Positions 39,431 through 43,314 of a DNA stretch of 43,314 nt are shown here, one piece after another. Each line of letters starts with the position of its first letter. The first letter of the stretch is position 1. This stretch comes from an uncultured Ectothiorhodospiraceae bacterium (GTDB lineage Bacteria; Pseudomonadota; Gammaproteobacteria; CAMYNG01). The notes below the pieces were generated by a model. The model did no database searches. It worked only from the letters and a program-made list of their open reading frames with translations, and was not told the DNA's origin. The DNA is taken from positions 1 to 43,314 of the forward strand of contig CAMYNG010000008.1 of NCBI GenBank assembly GCA_947259765.1, read 5' to 3'. The translations under genes and the position numbers were made by a program.

Positions 39431-39925
39431 TTATTCAACAACTTGTAACTTTTCGCGCATTACCTGATCCTTCAGATCACGTAACAAACGCCCATCGGAA
39501 AACCGGAGATCCGGTGCAACATCGTATAGAGGATACAGGACGAAGGCGCGCTCATACAGCCCCGGGTGTGGGACCGTAAGGCGATCGTGGTTAATTTCCT
39601 CGTCACCATATAACAGCAGATCCAGATCAAGCGGACGCGGCCCCCAGCGCTCTGCGCCACGCTGCCTGCCGTGGCTGGACTCAATCTCCTGCAATAGGTC
39701 CAGTAACGCGAAAGGTTGCAGCCGGGTACCAAACGCGACCACGGCGTTGAAATAATCAGGTTGTGATTGTGGTCCCATGGGCGCACTTCGATAAATTCGT
39801 GACCGACGTAGTTCATCGATCCCCGAACATTTCCGCAAATCGATACAGGCTCGGGTTACGTGGCGAAATGGGTCGTCAAGATTGCTGCCTATACCGACGA
39901 ACGCGCGGACCACGAGTGGACTCAC
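39431..39925 (-). CDS. folK: 2-amino-4-hydroxy-6-hydroxymethyldihydropteridine pyrophosphokinase
   Basis: A 164-residue folate-pathway kinase that transfers pyrophosphate to the pterin. It has FVGIGSNLDDP at the start, RWGPRPLDLDLLLYGDEEI with the Mg-binding Asp pair, and TVPHPGLYERAFVLYPL. Its start overlaps the pcnB stop in an ATGA junction, and it is 2 bases from the next gene, so the cluster is tightly coupled. Confidence 0.96.
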   Translation of the reverse strand: MSPLVVRAFVGIGSNLDDPFRHVTRACIDLRKCSGIDELRRSRIYRSAPMGPQSQPDYFNAVVAFGTRLQPFALLDLLQEIESSHGRQRGAERWGPRPLDLDLLLYGDEEINHDRLTVPHPGLYERAFVLYPLYDVAPDLRFSDGRLLRDLKDQVMREKLQVVE

Positions 39926-41235
39926 GAATCATTTGCTTTCGCAGACGCCTTTGATGTCCGCCGGCGTCGGCGGCGCTTTGATGATCCTCCGATGGCATTA
40001 CACATTGCGCGTCGCTCTTCATCAGATACCTCCTGAAACCGCGTCCACCATTCGCCCAATTCCGGTGGTAACTCGCCGATGTCACATCGCAGAAGCAAAA
40101 AGTCGTATGTTGCTCGAAAGCGAGGATGATCTAAAAACGATAGCGGGCGTTTGCCGCGTCGATGCTCAAGGCGCGACTGGCTGATCCAGATTTCCTTCAT
40201 TGGAGTCTGAAACCGTCGCGGCAAGGTGATAACTTGTTGCTGCTCACGCGTTACCGTCTCCGCGGCAACCTGCAGTGATTGTATGGGACTCATACCACTT
40301 TCGCGAAGCCTTTCCGCTTCCTGCCGAACCGGTACCCATAGCAGAGTGGCAAATAAAAACGCCGGTGTAACGGGCTTGTCCTGTTCTATCCGGTGGTCCG
40401 TGTTAACCATGGCCTGGCGAATAAACGGCAGTACGAACGGCTCGTTATTGTCGATAACCTCGGCGGTCTGCGGAAACAGGTAATGAAACAGCCCATACTG
40501 GCGCAACAACTCAAAAGTTTGTAAGGCATGGCCGGACATGAAAAGCTTGAGCACTTCATCAAACAGACGAGCCGGTGCGACCACCTCAAGTCGGTCCGCC
40601 AGACGCTTGATGGCATCCTCAAGCTCCGCTTCGGGATGGAATTCCAGTTTCGCGGCGAAGCGCACCGCACGCAGCATGCGCACAGGATCTTCCTGCAAAC
40701 GCACCTCCGTGTTGCCTATCATGCGCAATACGCCGTCGTGCAGATCCTGCATACCGCCGGTATAGTCAGCGACCGAAAAGTCCTCGATGTTGTAATACAG
40801 TGCGTTGATGGTGAAGTCGCGACGCCAGGCATCACTCTCCAGCGAGCCGAAAACATTGTCGCGCATGATCATGCCGTCACGCAGCACGCCTTCGCCCTCC
40901 TCGGCTGCATCTTCGTGATGCGCCCGAAATGTGGCTACTTCAACAATATCCCTCCCGAAATGAATGTGCGCCAGGCGAAAACGCCGGCCGATCAACCGAC
41001 AGTTACGGAACAGGCCGCGCACGTCTTCAGGTAAGGCATCCGTCGCAATATCGAAGTCCTTCGGATGGCGACCCAACAACAAATCGCGCACACCGCCACC
41101 GACGAGAAAAGCCTGATAGCCGGCGTTTTTAAGCCGGTAAAGTACCTTCAGGGCGTTTTCACTGATATGCGCGCGCGAGATGTTGTGCGCATCGCGGGAA
41201 ATTATGATAGCTGCAGTATCGATAGCGGAGACCAT
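39922..41235 (-). CDS. pcnB: Poly(A) polymerase I
   Basis: A 437-residue class II nucleotidyltransferase that adds 3' poly(A) tails, promoting RNA decay. GGGVRDLLLGRHPKDFDIAT holds the catalytic D60 and D62; RNCRLIGRRFRLAHIHFG distinguishes poly(A) polymerase from CCA-adding enzymes. The C-terminus is basic (SSKRRRRRRTSKASAKA). ATG 41235 was chosen because conservation starts shortly after it; the longer frame to 41346 runs through the divergent tRNA-Glu gene and is excluded. It precedes folK, the usual neighbour. Confidence 0.95.
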   Translation of the reverse strand: MVSAIDTAAIIISRDAHNISRAHISENALKVLYRLKNAGYQAFLVGGGVRDLLLGRHPKDFDIATDALPEDVRGLFRNCRLIGRRFRLAHIHFGRDIVEVATFRAHHEDAAEEGEGVLRDGMIMRDNVFGSLESDAWRRDFTINALYYNIEDFSVADYTGGMQDLHDGVLRMIGNTEVRLQEDPVRMLRAVRFAAKLEFHPEAELEDAIKRLADRLEVVAPARLFDEVLKLFMSGHALQTFELLRQYGLFHYLFPQTAEVIDNNEPFVLPFIRQAMVNTDHRIEQDKPVTPAFLFATLLWVPVRQEAERLRESGMSPIQSLQVAAETVTREQQQVITLPRRFQTPMKEIWISQSRLEHRRGKRPLSFLDHPRFRATYDFLLLRCDIGELPPELGEWWTRFQEVSDEERRAMCNAIGGSSKRRRRRRTSKASAKANDS

Positions 41236-41248
41236 TCTAGGCCAATTC

Positions 41249-41276
41249 TTGTACCGGAAACACGGGCAGGTATAAT
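41249..41276 (+). promoter_or_regulatory. Candidate promoter for tRNA-Glu
   Basis: TTGTAC (41249-41254) and a consensus TATAAT (41271-41276) are spaced by 16 bases and lie 31 bases upstream of the tRNA. It starts 13 bases from the pcnB ATG on the other strand. Confidence 0.7.
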
Positions 41277-41307
41277 AGCATCCCTTCCGGCCTGCGCTGA
41301 AATTGAT

Positions 41308-41383
41308 GCTCCTATCGTCTAGCTGGTCAGGACGCCGGCCTCTCACGCCGGTAACAGGGGTTCGAGTCCCCTTGGGAGCGCCA
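41308..41383 (+). tRNA. tRNA-Glu (anticodon CUC)
   Basis: A 76-base tRNA with encoded CCA. The acceptor GCTCCTA pairs with TGGGAGC (one G-U). The anticodon stem CCGGC/GCCGG holds the loop CTCTCAC, giving anticodon CUC (codon GAG). The T arm AGGGG-TTCGAGT-CCCCT is perfect. It is divergent from pcnB. Confidence 0.96.
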
Positions 41384-41478
41384 TATTGGATTTGTCAGGC
41401 AATTTTTTCCCTATCGAAAGAAAGTACCTGTGAGTACAGAACCGTGCCAGGCCCTCGGAGACTATTTCCAGAGAAGCA

Positions 41479-42069
41479 TCACGTCAGATCAGCGACCAGG
41501 CTATTACGCACAGCAGGTGACACGGGGCTGAGTTCGGTCTTGCATAGCTCGTGATCAATCCCCATTGAAAGACTGGCACCAGACTTCAATTCAGCGATCA
41601 TTTCAGGGTGCAACTCGAAGCGCATGAAATGTACCGCGGAAGTTTTCTCGGCGGTTTCCCTATCCAGGTCCTCATCGGCGATGGCATAAACTTTGTCATG
41701 GCCGGTGACTTGTAGCCACACAGTGGATTCAATTCCAAGCAATTTTGATAGTGCCGCTTTGCGCTCTTCTTCATCGGCGTACTCGATCATGAAGGTGGCC
41801 TTAAGATTCGTGCCATCAGGAATGAGCGGGTTATAGGCATCCAATTCTTCCTGGATACCGCCAGCCTCAAAGATTTTTTCGATGCGCAACATTTCCTGGA
41901 TTTGGTACTGGATGGTCAGACGATCCTCAAAATAAAGGGTTGTATGCTTGCTCAACGCCACTTGGCGATTTTTCTTATGCGCCAGCACCTCGCTGCGAAA
42001 GCTGGGGCGCTGATCCGCATACTGCTCAAGGCTGAACAAATCGTTACGTGCCAGTTTTTCCATCATCAT
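41479..42069 (-). CDS. DUF3501 family protein
   Basis: A 196-residue soluble protein of unknown function that matches the DUF3501 pattern: LARNDLFSLEQYADQRPSFR at the start, LYFEDRLTIQYQIQEMLRIE and LIPDGTNLKATFMIEYAD in the middle. Two adjacent tracts (HFMRFEL and GIDHELC) may be metal-related but this is a guess. It lies 43 bases after the GlpC-like Fe-S gene on the same strand. In many proteobacteria this pair is accompanied by a rubrerythrin gene, which would be beyond the right edge; a role in peroxide or oxidative stress is inferred only from that neighbourhood. Confidence 0.85.
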   Translation of the reverse strand: MMMEKLARNDLFSLEQYADQRPSFRSEVLAHKKNRQVALSKHTTLYFEDRLTIQYQIQEMLRIEKIFEAGGIQEELDAYNPLIPDGTNLKATFMIEYADEEERKAALSKLLGIESTVWLQVTGHDKVYAIADEDLDRETAEKTSAVHFMRFELHPEMIAELKSGASLSMGIDHELCKTELSPVSPAVRNSLVADLT

Positions 42070-42112
42070 CTACCTGTTGTTTCTCGCTCGAAACCTACTT
42101 TTGTATGGTTCT

Positions 42113-43314
42113 TTAGATTCCATACGCCTTGCGCAACAAACTCAGCGGATGCTCGGGTTTACTGCCGTCATCAAGCCCGTTTTCAATCTGATGCCCCGCC
42201 ATCGGGCAATCACTGGCGTAATACTCCGGCGCCATTTGCTTGACCTTGTTGACCACGGGCCGCGCGATTTTCATGGAAACCGCGTGAAATTCTTTTTTAA
42301 CCGCGTAGGTCCCATCGTGCCCTGAGCAGCGTTCAATTGGCATCACTTCGGTATCCGGGACCAGTTGCAGAATGTCCCGCGTTTTCATGCCGATTTTTTG
42401 TACCCGTTGATGACAGGCCACATGATACGCAATCTGTCCCAATGGCTGTTTAAAATCGGTATTTAACTGACCTTCCTTGTGCCGCAAAAACAGGTACTCA
42501 AACGGATCGTAGATCGCTTTACTTACTTTTTGCACAGCTGCGTCTTCGGGAAACATCAGTGGCAACTCCTGTTTGAACATCAGCACACAGGACGGTACCG
42601 GTGCAACAATATCCCAACCCGCATCCACCAATTTTATGAGCTGGGCAATATTCTTGTCCTTCGCATGCGCAACCGCGTCTAGATCACCGAGTTCAAGCTT
42701 GGGCATTCCACAGCATTGTTCCTTTTCCGTTAGAGCAACCGGTATGCCGTTATGCTCGAAAATCGCCACCAGGTCTTCACCCAAATGTGGCTCGTTGTAG
42801 TTTCCATAGCAGGTAGCAAAGAGCGCGACTTTACCGCGTGTCGCTTTCCCCGCTTTGGGCTCGATGACTTTACCACCACGGCCGGACAACCGTTTTCTCA
42901 GGGTCGAACTATGATACTCGGGCACTACTGCATCGGCGTCGATACCCAGCGTAGACTCCATGAGCTTGCGGACCGGTTTACTCCGGTTTGCAACATTAAC
43001 AACCTGCGCTACAACCGGGATCCCGGCGAGCTTGCCAACCGTATCCGTCGAGGAAAGTACCCGGTTGCGCAGACTGGTGCCGTGCTCGCGAAAATGCACC
43101 GCCTTTGCACGCAACATCAGGTGAGGGAAATCCACGTTCCATTCATGTGGCGGAACGTAGGGACACTTGGTCAGATAGCAGAGATCACATAGATAACAAT
43201 GCTCGACTACCTTCCAGTAATCCTGTTTTGCGACACCGTCAACCTCCATGGTCTCGGACTCATCGACAAGATCAAACAGGCTAGGAAAGGAGTTACACAG
43301 GCTTACGCAACGGC
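42113..43314 (-). CDS. GlpC-like Fe-S protein with CCG domains (5' end beyond right edge)
   Basis: At least 400 residues of a heterodisulfide-reductase/GlpC-type electron-transfer protein. The frame is open to 43314, and the visible start RCVSLCNSFPSLFDLVD belongs to the first ferredoxin cluster, so the gene continues past the edge; the in-frame ATG at 43249 is internal. A second ferredoxin motif, C-x2-C-x2-C-x4-CP (CYLCDLCYLTKCP), follows. The first CCG domain has ATCYGNY and EKEQCCGMP; the second has VACHQRVQ with CSGHDG in place of CCG. No glpA or glpB is nearby, so an anaerobic glycerol-phosphate dehydrogenase role is unlikely. It pairs with the DUF3501 gene. Confidence 0.88.
   Translation of the reverse strand, partial: RCVSLCNSFPSLFDLVDESETMEVDGVAKQDYWKVVEHCYLCDLCYLTKCPYVPPHEWNVDFPHLMLRAKAVHFREHGTSLRNRVLSSTDTVGKLAGIPVVAQVVNVANRSKPVRKLMESTLGIDADAVVPEYHSSTLRKRLSGRGGKVIEPKAGKATRGKVALFATCYGNYNEPHLGEDLVAIFEHNGIPVALTEKEQCCGMPKLELGDLDAVAHAKDKNIAQLIKLVDAGWDIVAPVPSCVLMFKQELPLMFPEDAAVQKVSKAIYDPFEYLFLRHKEGQLNTDFKQPLGQIAYHVACHQRVQKIGMKTRDILQLVPDTEVMPIERCSGHDGTYAVKKEFHAVSMKIARPVVNKVKQMAPEYYASDCPMAGHQIENGLDDGSKPEHPLSLLRKAYGI

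Noticed and set aside
41384-41478. Terminator for tRNA-Glu
   Set aside because: A T-run exists at 41403-41408 but no convincing stem precedes it.

Overview
The window reads as a chromosomal segment of a gammaproteobacterium. The evidence is gene order: trmJ/suhB divergence, a complete iscRSUA-hscBA-fdx-iscX operon running into ndk-rlmN-pilF-rodZ-hisS-yfgM-bamB-der, then secDF-yajC-tgt-queA, pgi/ppc, and panD-panC-panB-dNK-folK-pcnB. Protein features (IscS K206/C328, IscU C37/C63/C106 with LPPVK, a standalone PcnB) fit this group. The species cannot be named from the sequence. No phage, insertion sequence, CRISPR array or toxin-antitoxin locus was recognised.

Layout. 1-8022 is an accessory, signalling-rich stretch that looks more AT-rich than the rest. 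It holds the 3' end of an unidentified gene with its terminator, a small possible STAS/SpoIIAA-like protein, a large minus-strand HPt-REC-REC-GGDEF-EAL protein whose GGDEF and EAL sites are degenerate, and a two-gene unit of an exported alpha/beta hydrolase and an apparently intact CHASE4-PAS-GGDEF-EAL enzyme. 8050-23899 (minus) is core: der back to ndk (ribosome assembly, outer-membrane assembly, tRNA charging, cell shape, pilus biogenesis, rRNA/tRNA methylation), the Isc iron-sulfur operon behind two candidate IscR boxes, cysE and trmJ. suhB and two small uncharacterised genes run on the plus strand (24087-25782).

25914-31480 (minus) is queA-tgt-yajC-secDF, with secD and secF fused into one frame and a strong terminator-like hairpin just before the secDF start. 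A tRNA-Leu(CAA) and divergent pgi/ppc follow. 36561-41235 (minus) is a pantothenate/folate/nucleotide cluster ending in pcnB, whose 5' region is shared with a divergent tRNA-Glu(CUC) promoter. The right edge holds a DUF3501 gene and a truncated GlpC-like Fe-S protein.

Most of the window is conventional housekeeping. The points most worth checking are the degenerate multi-domain c-di-GMP protein, the hydrolase/c-di-GMP gene pair, the SecD-SecF fusion with its upstream hairpin, the absence of ispG between rodZ and hisS, the short intergenic repeat that forms the 3' end of queA, and the Cys-rich small membrane protein. No wholly new multi-gene system is evident.
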